The notes under the pieces: model-generated | Seen by the model: only the letters and a program-made list of their open reading frames with translations | The model's database searches: none | Told to the model about the DNA's origin: nothing | In this document: positions 45,383 through 54,934 of the stretch, in pieces | Position numbering within the stretch: position 1 is the stretch's first letter | How the letters are laid out: each line of letters opens with the position of its first letter | DNA from: Saccharospirillum sp. | GTDB lineage: Bacteria; Pseudomonadota; Gammaproteobacteria; Pseudomonadales; Natronospirillaceae | Direction of reading: 5' to 3' | Assembly: GCA_022565595.1 (NCBI GenBank) | Contig: JAIUML010000015.1 | Coordinates: 38,167-102,166 of the forward strand | Length of the DNA stretch: 64,000 nt | Position numbers and translations under genes: made by a program

Positions 45383-47206
45383 ATGGAAAAGACTCCCCTC
45401 AGTGTTTTACAGCAGGTTTTCGGCTACGACGCCTTTCGTGGCCCTCAGGAAGCCATTATCAACAGCCTGGTTCAGGGTAACGACGCTCTGGTTTTGATGC
45501 CAACCGGCGGTGGTAAATCGCTCTGTTATCAGATTCCGGCTCTGGTGCGAGACGGCACTGGCGTGGTTATTTCACCGTTGATTGCCCTGATGCAGGATCA
45601 GGTCGACGCTCTGCGTGAGCTTGGTGTTCGAGCCGGTTTTCTGAACTCTACCCTGAGTTTCGATGCGGTTCGGCAGACCGAAGCGGCTTTGCTGGCGGGT
45701 GAGATCGATTTGCTCTACATCGCACCGGAGCGCCTTCTGCAGGATCGCACCCTGGCGTTGCTATCCGAAGCCCGGCTGGCACTGTTCGCCATCGACGAAG
45801 CTCACTGCGTTTCACAATGGGGGCACGATTTCCGCTCCGATTATTTGCGACTGAACATCCTGCAGGAACGCTTTCCGGCCATTCCGCGCATCGCCCTGAC
45901 CGCCACCGCCGACCAGCGCACCCGCCTCGACATACAGCAGCGCCTGGGCCTGACTGAAGCGGAATCCTTTGTCAGCGGCTTTGATCGGCCCAATATCCAG
46001 TATCGCATTCATGCCAAACAGACGCCGCGCAAGCAGTTGCTCGCCTTTCTCAAGCGCGAGGCCGAAGGGCAGGCCGGTATTGTCTATTGCCTGTCGCGCA
46101 AGAAGGTTGAGCAGACCGCCGACTGGCTGGTGCAGCAAGGCTTCAATGCCTTGCCCTATCATGCCGGTTTGTCGGCGGAGATGCGCCAGCAGCACCAGAA
46201 ACGGTTCTTGCGCGAAGATGGCGTCATCATGGTCGCCACCATCGCCTTCGGTATGGGCATCGACAAACCCGATGTGCGTTTTGTCGTTCACCTCGATCTG
46301 CCGAAAAGCATCGAAGCCTATTATCAGGAAACCGGTCGCGCCGGGCGCGATGGGGAACCGGCTACGGCGATGCTGCTGTATGGATTTGAAGATGTGGTGA
46401 AACTGCGCCAGATGATGGCCCAGTCTCAGGGCAGCGACGAACATCAACGTTACGAGCAGCAGCGGCTGAACGCCATGCTCGGTTTGTGTGAAATTACCCA
46501 CTGTCGGCGTCAGGCCCTGTTGCGCTATTTTGGTGATGAGTTGCCGGAGCCCTGTGGCAATTGCGATACCTGCCTCGAGCCGGTCGATACCTGGGATGGA
46601 ACCGAAGAAGTGCGCAAGGCGTTGTCCTGTGTCTACCGTACCGGCCAGCGCTTTGGTGCCAACCACATTATTGATGTGTTGCGCGGTAGCGACAGCGAGA
46701 AGCTACGCCGTTTTGGCCATCACCAGTTGTCGACCTATGGTATTGGCCTTTCACTTTCCACAACCGAATGGCGCTCGGTGCTGCGCCAATTGGTGGCCAA
46801 TGGTTTGCTGGAGGTTGATCCTGAAGGCTATGGTGGCCTGCGGCTGACCGAACTCTGCCGGCCAGTTTTGAAAGGCGAAAAAACCCTTCATTTGCGGCGC
46901 GATGCGCGCCCCGTGAAAACCGAAACACCACGCCGTGCAGCAGCGCCGGCGGCGGTTAACGAAGCTGACCAGCCTCTGTGGGAGGCGCTGCGTGCTCTGC
47001 GCAAGCAACTGGCGGATGAACAGGGCATCGCACCCTTTATGGTGTTTCATGACCGCACCCTCAGGGAGATGCTGGCCAACAAACCTCGGACGCTGGATGA
47101 AATGGCTGAGGTTTCCGGCGTCGGTGCGGCCAAGCTCGAGCACTATGGCGAGGCTTTCCTGGCCGTGCTTGCTGAAACCTCAGAGGCGCCCGTACCGGTA
47201 GGATGA
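45383..47206 (+). CDS. recQ: ATP-dependent DNA helicase RecQ
   Basis: 607 residues. The ATG at 45383 is used; the frame's first codon at 45380 is TTG. Walker A MPTGGGKS at about 38-46, [15 protein letters not shown] at about 136-150, helicase motifs V-VI ([30 protein letters not shown]), RQC zinc cysteines ([16 protein letters not shown]) and an HRDC domain ([20 protein letters not shown]). 3'-5' helicase acting in recombination repair. Confidence 0.96.
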   Translation: MEKTPLSVLQQVFGYDAFRGPQEAIINSLVQGNDALVLMPTGGGKSLCYQIPALVRDGTGVVISPLIALMQDQVDALRELGVRAGFLNSTLSFDAVRQTEAALLAGEIDLLYIAPERLLQDRTLALLSEARLALFAIDEAHCVSQWGHDFRSDYLRLNILQERFPAIPRIALTATADQRTRLDIQQRLGLTEAESFVSGFDRPNIQYRIHAKQTPRKQLLAFLKREAEGQAGIVYCLSRKKVEQTADWLVQQGFNALPYHAGLSAEMRQQHQKRFLREDGVIMVATIAFGMGIDKPDVRFVVHLDLPKSIEAYYQETGRAGRDGEPATAMLLYGFEDVVKLRQMMAQSQGSDEHQRYEQQRLNAMLGLCEITHCRRQALLRYFGDELPEPCGNCDTCLEPVDTWDGTEEVRKALSCVYRTGQRFGANHIIDVLRGSDSEKLRRFGHHQLSTYGIGLSLSTTEWRSVLRQLVANGLLEVDPEGYGGLRLTELCRPVLKGEKTLHLRRDARPVKTETPRRAAAPAAVNEADQPLWEALRALRKQLADEQGIAPFMVFHDRTLREMLANKPRTLDEMAEVSGVGAAKLEHYGEAFLAVLAETSEAPVPVG

Positions 47207-48399
47207 CAACGCCAGCAGGCTGCCCAGAAAGGCCAGAATAGCCATGCTCAGCAGCAGGGTGTTGACGCCAACACCGGCATCAATCATCACACCCAACAGG
47301 ATCGGCGACATGGCCGTGCTGACCACGCCAAAGGCGGTGATCAGCGAGCGTATGGCACCCAGGTGAGTGGTGCCATACACCTCCGCCCAGAGAGCATTCA
47401 TGATGGTGCCGATCATGCCAAAGCCGATGCCAAAAAGTGTCATCATCAGATAGACCACCCACTGGCCTTCAAGCCAGGCGGTCAGGCCGAGGCCGAGCAC
47501 AAAGGGGCCGCCAATAAGGGGCATCAGCCGTACAGCACTGAAGCGGTCTACCAGAGAGCCGGTGACCATGGCGCCGAGCCAGTGAACGGCCCCGTAAGCG
47601 ATAAAAGCGGTCGCAAAAAGGGCGGGTGACCAGCTCTTCTCCGGCAGGATAAAGCCCTGGTGAATAAAGACCCCGGTGACCACAAAGCCTGGTGTCAGCA
47701 GTAAAGGCAAGGCGCGCCAGAAACGACCGTCCTTGAGCACGGTGCGGCGCGAACCATCGGGGAGGTCTTCACTGCGCAGGCGTTTTTCCATCCCCTGGAG
47801 TTCGACCTCGCTCGGCCCGGCATGGCTCAATAGCCAGTGAGCCAGGGGCAAGTAAATCAGGCCGATGGCCAGGGCGATGACCAGCCAGCTTTGTTGCCAG
47901 CCAACCCAGGCGATGATCAGCACTTCAGGCTGGGCAGTATCATCTCCCCCAAAGGCACCCCATTGACGGCCAGGCTGATGGCCTTGCCCCGGTTCAGAGA
48001 AAAGTAGCGACCCATGGTAGTAATGGCTGTATGTGGCAACAGACCCTGGCCACAGAAGCGCAACAAAAAGAGTGCGATCACCAGGCTGAACAGGGAGTTG
48101 ACCTGCCACATCAGCAACGCGGCCAGAATCAGACCACAGGCGACGACTGTCGCAAACAACCGCACTGATACCCGGTCGATCAGGCCGCCGATGGCCATGA
48201 TGATCAGGCCACTGACCAGGGTCGCGGCTGAATAGGCCGTGCCGTAAGCAGAGGCGGAAAGACCCAGTTCGGCTTGCAGGCTGGCGCCATACCAACTGAT
48301 GAAGAACGACTGACCAAAATTGCCGAAAAAGACGGTCACCAGACCAAAAAGTAGCATGGGCCAATACGATCGGAGTATCGAAATATACCCGAGTATCAT
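47180..48399 (-). pseudogene. MFS transporter interrupted by a frameshift
   Basis: The N-terminal half is read from ATG at 48399 (MILGYISILRSYWPMLLFGL, AGGATAG upstream) to a stop at about 47917 after GVPLGEMILPSLKC. The C-terminal half continues in another frame from about 47930 (VLIIAWVGWQQSWLVIALAI) to 47180, ending [11 protein letters not shown]. Together they make one 12-TM major facilitator of about 400 residues. The break lies at about 47925-47945. It may be a true pseudogene or a sequence error. The 3' end overlaps recQ by 27 bp, tail to tail. Confidence 0.8.
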
Positions 48400-48637
48400 T
48401 TTACTATCCTGAAAAGGGGGGTTGAGCGATCGTGTTCAGGCATTGCGCCAACACAGTTTCAGCAGGACGCTGATGAAAGAGCCAACAGTTTATTACAAAA
48501 CAATGGCAAAGAATAGGCGCTCGTGTCAACTCGAAGTGTGTCGCAATGGGCCTCGCTTCTGGTTCGGCGAGCGCCTGTCGCGCACGGCCATCGGTGCTGT
48601 GGGCGTGGCCATGGCGATACCCGGGAAAGGTGTTAGC

Positions 48638-49264
48638 TCAGTCGAAACGCACGCCTCGGTTACGGATGGCACGCTTGCGGATGGCTGGCAACCAGACAAA
48701 GCCCAGAATGAAGCCACTGACCAGGCCACCAATATGGGCCGCATTGTCGATTGGGCCGAAGAAGCCAATGGCAATGTTCAGCACAATAAAGCCCAGGGTG
48801 TTGCGTAAAAAGGTATTGCGGAATTCGGGTTTGAACAGGTTGGTGGTCAGCAAGGCCACGAAGAAACCGTACATGCCGAAAATGGCACCGGATGCCCCGA
48901 CGCTGACCACGCCAAAGTTGAACATCAGGCTGGTCAGGCTGGCGAGGATGCCGGTGGTCAAGTAGACAACAGCAAAGGATCGACGCCCCAGCAGCGGCTC
49001 CAGAAAAATACCAATGTTGGCCAGTACAATGGCGTTGAATACCAGGTGCAGCAGGCCGCCGTGCAGGAAGACGCTGCTCAGCAAACGCCACCACTGACCA
49101 TCGACCGTCAGAGGGCCAAAGTTGCCACCGAGAATGATCAACTCTCGTGCCGGAAACCACAGGATGCTCTGGGTCATCAAGGCCACCAATAAAAAGATGC
49201 CGGTGTTCAGGTAGATGATGAGCGGTGTGAGCCAATAGCCGGGCCGGGGAGTGAACAGGTTCAT
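48638..49264 (-). CDS. rhomboid-family intramembrane serine protease
   Basis: 208 residues, six TM segments. The start at 49264 (MNLFTPRPGYWLTPLIIYLN) has GGAACC upstream. Catalytic Ser125 in GASGAIFG and His177 in NAAHIGG; also WWRLLSSVFLHGG with the HxxxN-like region. Cleaves membrane substrates; target unknown. Confidence 0.92.
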   Translation of the reverse strand: MNLFTPRPGYWLTPLIIYLNTGIFLLVALMTQSILWFPARELIILGGNFGPLTVDGQWWRLLSSVFLHGGLLHLVFNAIVLANIGIFLEPLLGRRSFAVVYLTTGILASLTSLMFNFGVVSVGASGAIFGMYGFFVALLTTNLFKPEFRNTFLRNTLGFIVLNIAIGFFGPIDNAAHIGGLVSGFILGFVWLPAIRKRAIRNRGVRFD

Positions 49265-49360
49265 GCAACGGGTTCCAGTAGTGTCAGTGGCCAAGCTTGG
49301 GGGTTGGCTCTCCGGGTTGCAAGACCTGGCGACGTGAACAACCTGAAAAGATGTTCGGCC

Positions 49361-49383
49361 TTACCCACAGAAGCTGTGGATAA
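49361..49383. other. inverted pair of DnaA-box-like 9-mers
   Basis: TTACCCACA, then TGTGGATAA (a perfect DnaA box in reverse), forming a palindrome around a 5-nt centre in the gap between the rhomboid and ATP-grasp genes. Two boxes alone do not make an origin; DnaA titration or chance is possible. Confidence 0.3.
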
Positions 49384-49471
49384 GGCTGTGTGCAAGCTGG
49401 GAGGTGATGGCGCTGCCTGCCTGCCTATGGCAGATGCTGAAAAAGCGTTAAAAAACAGTCAATTAGGAACC

Positions 49472-50290
49472 TCATACGGCAACAGTCAGGATTCCGGCTG
49501 GTCCTTGAGGCCGGTTCGGGTCTTCTGGTATGTCCTGTTGCAGCAAAAAGTCGAGAATGGCATCGCGAATGGCGGTGCCCTGGCTCAGACCCTGGTTTCC
49601 GAACAGCCGGTTGAATTCCAGCAAGTAGGGGTGGCCACCGACCATGGCAATGTCGAAGCCGGCATGATTGACGCCCAACTGGCGGGCTACCTTCAGGGCC
49701 AGTTCTATGGCCGACTCGGGTACAGAGCTGTGTTCTACCCAGCCACCGCGGGCAATGTTGTTGTAAAAGCCTTGCGGTGCCTGATGACGCCAGTACGCCG
49801 TTACCACCTTGTCGCCAATAATCACAATTCGCAAATCCCGGTCTATGGGCAGATACTCCTGTACGTAGAGCACCGGACTTGAAGCGCAGTAGCGAGACCA
49901 GTCGGCTCGTGATTGAATCAGCCAGACACCTTCCCCCATGCTGGCTTTCGGGTGTTTGGCGACAAAAGGCAGTGTCATGGTGTCCCACAAGGTGTCTTGC
50001 TGAACCGGGCCATTGGCTTCAATGAGGGTCAGCGGCGTGTGCTCGGGGGCGACCATTTCGAACGCACGAGTCATTTCGACCTTGTCGTGACCAATGCGAT
50101 AGGTCGCCTCACTGGGGAAAATTCGACAATTCACGCCGTAGAGCAGGGCATTGAGTTGCCAATAATGAGGGAACAGAACCCAGTCGGCCTGCGATAACGC
50201 CTCCTTGTGACGAAAAAAATGCTCTGGTTTCAGGGACCTGGTATCAGGGAAATGAAGGGTGCGAAACACATCAAAGGAGATCAGCCGCAT
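49472..50290 (-). CDS. ATP-grasp (RimK-like) domain protein
   Basis: 272 residues. Start at 50290 (MRLISFDVFRTLHF); the longer frame has no ribosome site. ATP-grasp features: VAKHPKASMGEGVWLI (ATP-binding loop), YVQEYLPIDRDLRIVIIGDK, AYWRHQAPQGFYNNIARGG, and the metal site YLLEFNRLFGNQG. RimK/ribosomal or lysine-biosynthesis-type carboxylate-amine ligase; substrate unknown. 87 bp after an M42-like peptidase on the same strand. Confidence 0.83.
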   Translation of the reverse strand: MRLISFDVFRTLHFPDTRSLKPEHFFRHKEALSQADWVLFPHYWQLNALLYGVNCRIFPSEATYRIGHDKVEMTRAFEMVAPEHTPLTLIEANGPVQQDTLWDTMTLPFVAKHPKASMGEGVWLIQSRADWSRYCASSPVLYVQEYLPIDRDLRIVIIGDKVVTAYWRHQAPQGFYNNIARGGWVEHSSVPESAIELALKVARQLGVNHAGFDIAMVGGHPYLLEFNRLFGNQGLSQGTAIRDAILDFLLQQDIPEDPNRPQGPAGILTVAV

Positions 50291-50377
50291 ACACTCTACA
50301 GGTGCAAAACAAGGTGGCGGAATTTTAATCAGCGCAAGGCATCTGGCAAGCATTATTTGATGCGCAGGCGCTGATAT

Positions 50378-51433
50378 TCAATGGCTTCGATCGATGGCCA
50401 ACAGCAGATCGATGAATGCAACAACGGCATCCACCCGGGCGGTCTCTTCCATGGTGTGATAGCCGGTGGTTGGTATTTGTAAGGTTGTGCCGTGAACCAG
50501 GCCGTTGGAAGCGGCGGTAATGCGACCGAGTTCTGTGCTCCCCAGGGAGGCCGGTTTCTGGCCGGCAGCGATGGCGGCCTGATTGTTGGCTTCGATGTAG
50601 ACATCCTTGAAGCTGTATTTTACGCCCAATTCTGTGCATAGCCGTTCAATGTCGGCTGTGGTGTCCGGGTGGAAGTCGGCATTGGCATCTCTGTGGCGCA
50701 ATACCACCTGTTGCGTATCGGCTGTATCGCGATCCGGGTAGGGGCTGGTGTCGACCACAAAGAGGCGGTTGGTTGAGCCACCAAAGCGGCGGAACCACTC
50801 CAGCAGGTAGCGCCAGCTTTTACCGGCCTCTTCCTGGGCGGTGAAGAAGGCGGTGCCACTGAAGCCAAGCGTGAAAAGGTGCACCAGAATGGCGGCAGTC
50901 AAGACGTTGTCGAGCTGGCCGCTGATCAACTGGTTGTCGATCTTTAGCCGATCACGAAAAGCAACAGGGGTGCCAGCGACGAGGTGTTCCATGCCTTCAA
51001 CATTGAAGATCAGGTTGTTGCGAAACTCGCAGATGCGGGCGTCGACGATGGTGCCCGCGCCACGATAAGCGCCGGACCATGGCTCGTAAGCCATCAGCGG
51101 TGTCTTCGGGAAACGATCGACGATCTTGAGCATCAATTCTTCCGAGACGGAGTTGCCGAGCAGGTCGGACCGGCTGCCCGCGACAAAGGCCGCGTACTGA
51201 AACTCGTTGGGGCCGGTACAGACCAGGCCGTGGCGGTCGATATGAGCGGAAAAATAGCTCTGCTCGGGGTTGTTACCCTGAGCCACCAGCAGGCCTTCGT
51301 ACCAGGTGACCTTGGCGCCGCGCTCTTCCAGTTCGCGTTGCAGCACGCGGAAAAAGGCATGCTCCGCGCCAACCACACTCGGTTCGCGAATCAGGATTTT
51401 CAGCAGGTCGATAAAGTCGTCGAAGTGAGCCAT
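50378..51433 (-). CDS. M20/M42-type metallopeptidase
   Basis: 351 residues. Metal-site motifs: SAHIDRHGL, SGQLDNVL, FTAQEEAG, VVDTSPYPD and YHTMEE near the end, the order of co-catalytic zinc aminopeptidases of the M42/M20 kind. Upstream of the ATP-grasp gene; a peptide-making/peptide-trimming pair is conceivable but not shown. Confidence 0.83.
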   Translation of the reverse strand: MAHFDDFIDLLKILIREPSVVGAEHAFFRVLQRELEERGAKVTWYEGLLVAQGNNPEQSYFSAHIDRHGLVCTGPNEFQYAAFVAGSRSDLLGNSVSEELMLKIVDRFPKTPLMAYEPWSGAYRGAGTIVDARICEFRNNLIFNVEGMEHLVAGTPVAFRDRLKIDNQLISGQLDNVLTAAILVHLFTLGFSGTAFFTAQEEAGKSWRYLLEWFRRFGGSTNRLFVVDTSPYPDRDTADTQQVVLRHRDANADFHPDTTADIERLCTELGVKYSFKDVYIEANNQAAIAAGQKPASLGSTELGRITAASNGLVHGTTLQIPTTGYHTMEETARVDAVVAFIDLLLAIDRSH

Positions 51434-51510
51434 GGCTGGAGGTTTCTCGAAATGGGCTGTTACTGGCAGATTACTGCAATGTGGCCTGGTTTGGCTAGGG
51501 GTCGCCTTTT

Positions 51511-51543
51511 AAAGCCCCCTCACCTCAAGGTGAGGGAGCTTTA
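51511..51543 (-). terminator. terminator of the DUF305-DUF411 operon
   Basis: CCCTCACCT / AGGTGAGGG perfect stem, extended by AAAGC / AGCTTT-type pairs; on the minus strand followed by GGCTTTAAAA. It lies just after the DUF411 stop. Confidence 0.75.
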
Positions 51544-51550
51544 CAAACCC

Positions 51551-52090
51551 CTAAAACCTGACCTCATGAATCACGGCCGCTTCCCCATCAGCCGTAAAAG
51601 CCACAACATCATAGTCATTGAAATAGCCGGTCTCCATTCCCGGAGACCCATGCGGCATGCCCGGAACAGAAATACCGATGGTGCGATCCCCAAAGGGCTT
51701 TTGCGCCATTCCCAAAAAGGCTTCAATGGCCTCGGCCGGAACATGGCCTTCCACGACATAGCCATCGATCAGGGCGGTATGGCAGGAGCGCATCATCGCA
51801 GGAATGCCTTGCTCGGCTTTCAATGCAAAGACGTCGACGCTGTGGTCGGTCGTGACCTGATAACCGTGCGCTTCCAGATGCGCGGCCCAGTCACCGCAGC
51901 AACCGCAGTTGGGGTCGCTGTGCATGGTGACTTCCCGCGCCATCATCGGGGTTTCCAGAACAGCGGCATCCAAGGTTGTCGTATCGGCAACCGCGTTCTG
52001 GCCGGCCCCGAAAGAGAACCATGCCAGACCCCCCATGGCCGCAACACTCAGAACAGCAGCTCCCAGGCTGAATTGATTGAACGCTTTCAT
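51551..52090 (-). CDS. DUF411 domain protein
   Basis: 179 residues with an N-terminal signal/anchor (MKAFNQFSLGAAVLSVAAMG). The DUF411 core has the CGCC pair (DPNCGCCGDWAAHLEAHGYQ) and MRSCHTA, followed by GHVPAEAI. DUF411 proteins are linked to copper and other metal resistance. Its ATG overlaps the DUF305 stop by 1 nt (TAATG). Confidence 0.9.
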   Translation of the reverse strand: MKAFNQFSLGAAVLSVAAMGGLAWFSFGAGQNAVADTTTLDAAVLETPMMAREVTMHSDPNCGCCGDWAAHLEAHGYQVTTDHSVDVFALKAEQGIPAMMRSCHTALIDGYVVEGHVPAEAIEAFLGMAQKPFGDRTIGISVPGMPHGSPGMETGYFNDYDVVAFTADGEAAVIHEVRF

Positions 52091-52785
52091 TATTGGTTGT
52101 CCTCCAGCCAGCTGTGCATGAAGTGAATTTCCCGTTCCTGCTCCCGAATCACCGCCTCGGCCAGTTCGCGCAGTTCCTGGTCTTCACTGTATTGCAACAA
52201 GAGCCGGGCCATGTCGATGGCGGCTTCGTGGTGAGGGATCATGCCCAGCACAAAATCACGGTCGACATTGCCGGTCGGCGCCATGTCCATATCCCGCATC
52301 ATTTTCTGGTTGATCCGGTCGTAACCTGCGCGGATCGCGTTGCTGTTGGGCCCCGGGCGAGCAGGGCCGTAGTCTGCCAGCCATTGCTCCATTTGCTCAA
52401 TTTCTGCTTGCTGTGCCGTGATGATCTCTTCACCCAGTTCCAGTAGCTGAGCGTCCGACCCCTGAGCCAGAAGCACTTCAGCCATATCAATGGCGCCCTG
52501 GTGGTGCGGAATCATGCCGCGCACAAAGTCATGGTCGGCGTCGCCGCTGAGGGTCATTTGGTGCATGTCATCCATCATGCGTTGGTGGCTTTCTGCAAAA
52601 GGGCCCCCGTGCTGATGGGTGGTTGCGCCCTGGTGGTCCATATGGCCCTGAGCTGGGCTGTGATCGCCATGGGCATGATCGCCAGTGGCCATGCCATGGC
52701 TTTCGTGGTTGCCTGGCATGCAAGCGGCCAGGGCCAGAGTAGAAAGGCTCAGCAGCCCGGCGGTAACGATAGGTTTAATAAACAT
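52090..52785 (-). CDS. secreted/lipoprotein with two DUF305 domains
   Basis: 231 residues. Signal peptide with lipobox-like LAAC at about 18-21 (MFIKPIVTAGLLSLSTLALA), a His-rich linker, then two DUF305 repeats, each with GMIPHH (RGMIPHHQGAIDMAEVLLAQ and LGMIPHHEAAIDMARLLLQY). DUF305 is a ferritin-like fold tied to copper handling. AGGACACCACC ribosome site. Confidence 0.9.
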   Translation of the reverse strand: MFIKPIVTAGLLSLSTLALAACMPGNHESHGMATGDHAHGDHSPAQGHMDHQGATTHQHGGPFAESHQRMMDDMHQMTLSGDADHDFVRGMIPHHQGAIDMAEVLLAQGSDAQLLELGEEIITAQQAEIEQMEQWLADYGPARPGPNSNAIRAGYDRINQKMMRDMDMAPTGNVDRDFVLGMIPHHEAAIDMARLLLQYSEDQELRELAEAVIREQEREIHFMHSWLEDNQ

Positions 52786-52883
52786 GGTGGTGTCCTGCTC
52801 TGTTTGTGCAAGGTGCCCGGTTCAAGTGTTCAGTCACCGTGGCCTTGCATCAATGATCAAAATTGAAAAAAGAATAGGTGCAG

Positions 52884-53282
52884 TCAGAGCAGGAAAGGTT
52901 TGGGGGGTGGCGCGGTTGGTTGTCCCGGATTCAGTGGCTTGCCGTCCGCCAGGGCCGTCGGGGAAAGGCCAGTTGTCGGTGAATCGACCAGGGGGATTGA
53001 AGGCACTATGGTCACCATCAGACAAAGTTCCATGCAGGGCAAGTCCGAGTGATGATGGTGTTTTGGGTGGTCGGCAATGTGCTGAGCGTGGGCACTCCCC
53101 TCATGGGCGTGATGGGCCATCGCCATGGGCGCTTTGGGCGTGGCATCCATCAGTTCCTGGCTCGACATCAAGGCACTGTGTACCGCCGCTTGCAATGGGC
53201 TCAGCATCATCAGCACAACCAGCACGCTGTGCAGGACAGGGCGCAGTTTGTGAAAAGCCAAATGAGCGACCAATAATTTCAC
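52884..53282 (-). CDS. small His-rich secreted protein
   Basis: About 132 residues if it starts at the GTG at 53282; the open frame extends to 53351 via TTG, so the start is uncertain. A hydrophobic segment (VLHSVLVVLMMLSPLQAAVH), then a His/Met-rich region (MAMAHHAHEGSAHAQHIADH, PKHHHHSDLPCMELC) fitting metal binding. DUF2946-like proteins of copper operons look similar. Upstream of DUF305 in the same direction. Confidence 0.6.
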   Translation of the reverse strand: MKLLVAHLAFHKLRPVLHSVLVVLMMLSPLQAAVHSALMSSQELMDATPKAPMAMAHHAHEGSAHAQHIADHPKHHHHSDLPCMELCLMVTIVPSIPLVDSPTTGLSPTALADGKPLNPGQPTAPPPKPFLL

Positions 53283-53606
53283 GGTGTATTGCCGACCCCG
53301 GTCAGGTGGAAAGTCGAAAACAATGTTCAACGTCAAGTATTTCACCCCCAAGACGAGACTGCATCAGGGTTTACGGTGTCTTTTCGAGGGGTCTTGTCGT
53401 CAGCCAAAGCGCAACTCTCGGCGCCGGTGCAGAATCCAATTTCCACGCTGCATCTTGCTATATCAAATTATATTGATATAGTTTCTGTAATCACCCGCTG
53501 ATTTAATGTGTAACTTGCGAGCGGTATATAAATGCAGCTAAAGCGCCGAAGCTTTTCAGCCTGTACCCGCCATTGAATCAGCACCTTTCACCATTCGAGG
53601 TGCGCC
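53283..53606. other. intergenic region with a palindrome
   Basis: 324 bp between divergent genes. ATATCAA, ATTATA, TTGATAT at 53460-53479 is a perfect 7-bp inverted repeat, possibly an operator for the metal operon or for the gene at 53607. Nothing else recognised. Confidence 0.5.
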
Positions 53607-54155
53607 ATGACGACGCTTTTTTCTCATTTTCTTGCCCAGGTCCTGGGTTGTTCCAGCATCGAGGCGGTGCACAATCGCGTGCGCAGCCATCTGGTCTTCG
53701 TTCCGGACCATGGTTTCAGCCAGGCTGAAATCGATGCTTTTATTCTGGAAGGTACCGAGGATACCTCGGCTCTGGCCAGATGGTCGCAACTGTTGCGACT
53801 CGACCCTGATTTGCTGGCCGATGCAGCCAGCCTGGCCAGGCGCTCGGTTGGGCAACAACATCGGCGCTTGCCAGAACTGCGTGTGCAATGGGTGGGGACT
53901 CAGGCGAATATGGAGCCTTCTCGGCAGGTCGCAGTGCGCATTCGTGTTGAGCTGGCGGATCACCCTCAGGCTGAACGCTTGAGACACTCTGGCCAGCAGT
54001 GGTTTGAGCGCCAGACCGGCTACACCTTTGCCGATCTCAACCGGCCCGGGGCGTTCGAGCGCATTCTTTCGCTAGCCAATGACCACTGGCAGCAACTGGA
54101 GCAATGGAGCGGTGTTTCGGCCGAGTCGATCGACATTGAGCTTAGTCCGGTTTAA
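53607..54155 (+). CDS. hypothetical protein
   Basis: 182 residues, soluble, alpha/beta character, with GAGGTGCGCC before the ATG. No motif recognised: LRLDPDLLADAASLARRSVG, RQTGYTFADLNRPGAFERIL. Convergent with the DnaJ-domain gene. Confidence 0.7.
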   Translation: MTTLFSHFLAQVLGCSSIEAVHNRVRSHLVFVPDHGFSQAEIDAFILEGTEDTSALARWSQLLRLDPDLLADAASLARRSVGQQHRRLPELRVQWVGTQANMEPSRQVAVRIRVELADHPQAERLRHSGQQWFERQTGYTFADLNRPGAFERILSLANDHWQQLEQWSGVSAESIDIELSPV

Positions 54156-54177
54156 TGCCTTGCCACAATAGGGCCGC

Positions 54178-54927
54178 TTAGTCTCCCAGCAGAAAACTGC
54201 GTGCTGCGTTCAATCGAGCGGCCATCTTCGGGTCGCCGCCACGGTCGGGGTGGTGCTTCAGCATCAATTTTCGGTGGGCCTTGATGATGTCATCCCGGGT
54301 GGCTTCGGCTGTCAGCCCCAATAGATTCAAGGCCTCTGTTTCATTCAGTGGTGCCTCGTCATCGTTCTCGTCTGCCCGGGTTTGGCCGGGGTCGTCCTGG
54401 CGCCACTTCTCGCCAAAACGCTTGTCCAGATAGGTCTCCAGCAGGCGCGCCGAATTGGTGTCTTTCTCGCGGCAATACAGCAACAGCTCAATAAATTCAT
54501 CGTCCTTGAGGTCCGCCAGATCACGCCCGGCCATGGGGCCTTCAACGACGGTGCCGTACATGACACCTGTATCGTGGTCGAGTTCCATTTCCAGTATGTC
54601 GGCTTTGACTTCCGAGCGCTGGCCACTGTTGCCGGTGCTTCCCTTTTTCCCGGCAGCGCCGCCTTTGCGAATACGCCAATGCATCCACAGTGGCAACAGA
54701 CGCATAAGCCAGGGCATCAGGTGTCTGATGAAGGGAAGAAAACCGGCCAGCAAGGCGCCGAGCAGATAGAAGCGGCGGGTTACCGCCAGGAATATCAGGC
54801 CCGCAACCAGGGAAATCAGAGCCAGTTTGACCAGATAAGGGCCTTTTTGGGCAGCGGGCTGGCGTCGATACAGCACCCAGAGGGCAGCGATGACCAGTCC
54901 AATCAGAGCCAGAGTAAAGGGGTTCAC
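54178..54927 (-). CDS. membrane-anchored J-domain protein
   Basis: 249 residues with a GTG start. N-terminal TM segments (about residues 5-18 and 30-50), an Arg/Lys-rich linker, a middle domain, and a C-terminal J domain (LNLLGLTAEATRDDIIKAHR, KLMLKHHPDRGG) with the HPD motif. Presumed DnaK co-chaperone at the inner membrane. Starts 7 bp after the VWA gene. Confidence 0.85.
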   Translation of the reverse strand: MNPFTLALIGLVIAALWVLYRRQPAAQKGPYLVKLALISLVAGLIFLAVTRRFYLLGALLAGFLPFIRHLMPWLMRLLPLWMHWRIRKGGAAGKKGSTGNSGQRSEVKADILEMELDHDTGVMYGTVVEGPMAGRDLADLKDDEFIELLLYCREKDTNSARLLETYLDKRFGEKWRQDDPGQTRADENDDEAPLNETEALNLLGLTAEATRDDIIKAHRKLMLKHHPDRGGDPKMAARLNAARSFLLGD

Positions 54928-54934
54928 AGCGGGA

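Noticed and set aside
45812..46666. 284-codon minus-strand frame inside recQ
   Set aside because: Antisense shadow of recQ helicase domain codons.
50984..52126. 380-codon plus-strand frame
   Set aside because: Runs antisense across the peptidase and DUF411 genes, which have clear motifs; a shadow caused by GC-rich third positions.
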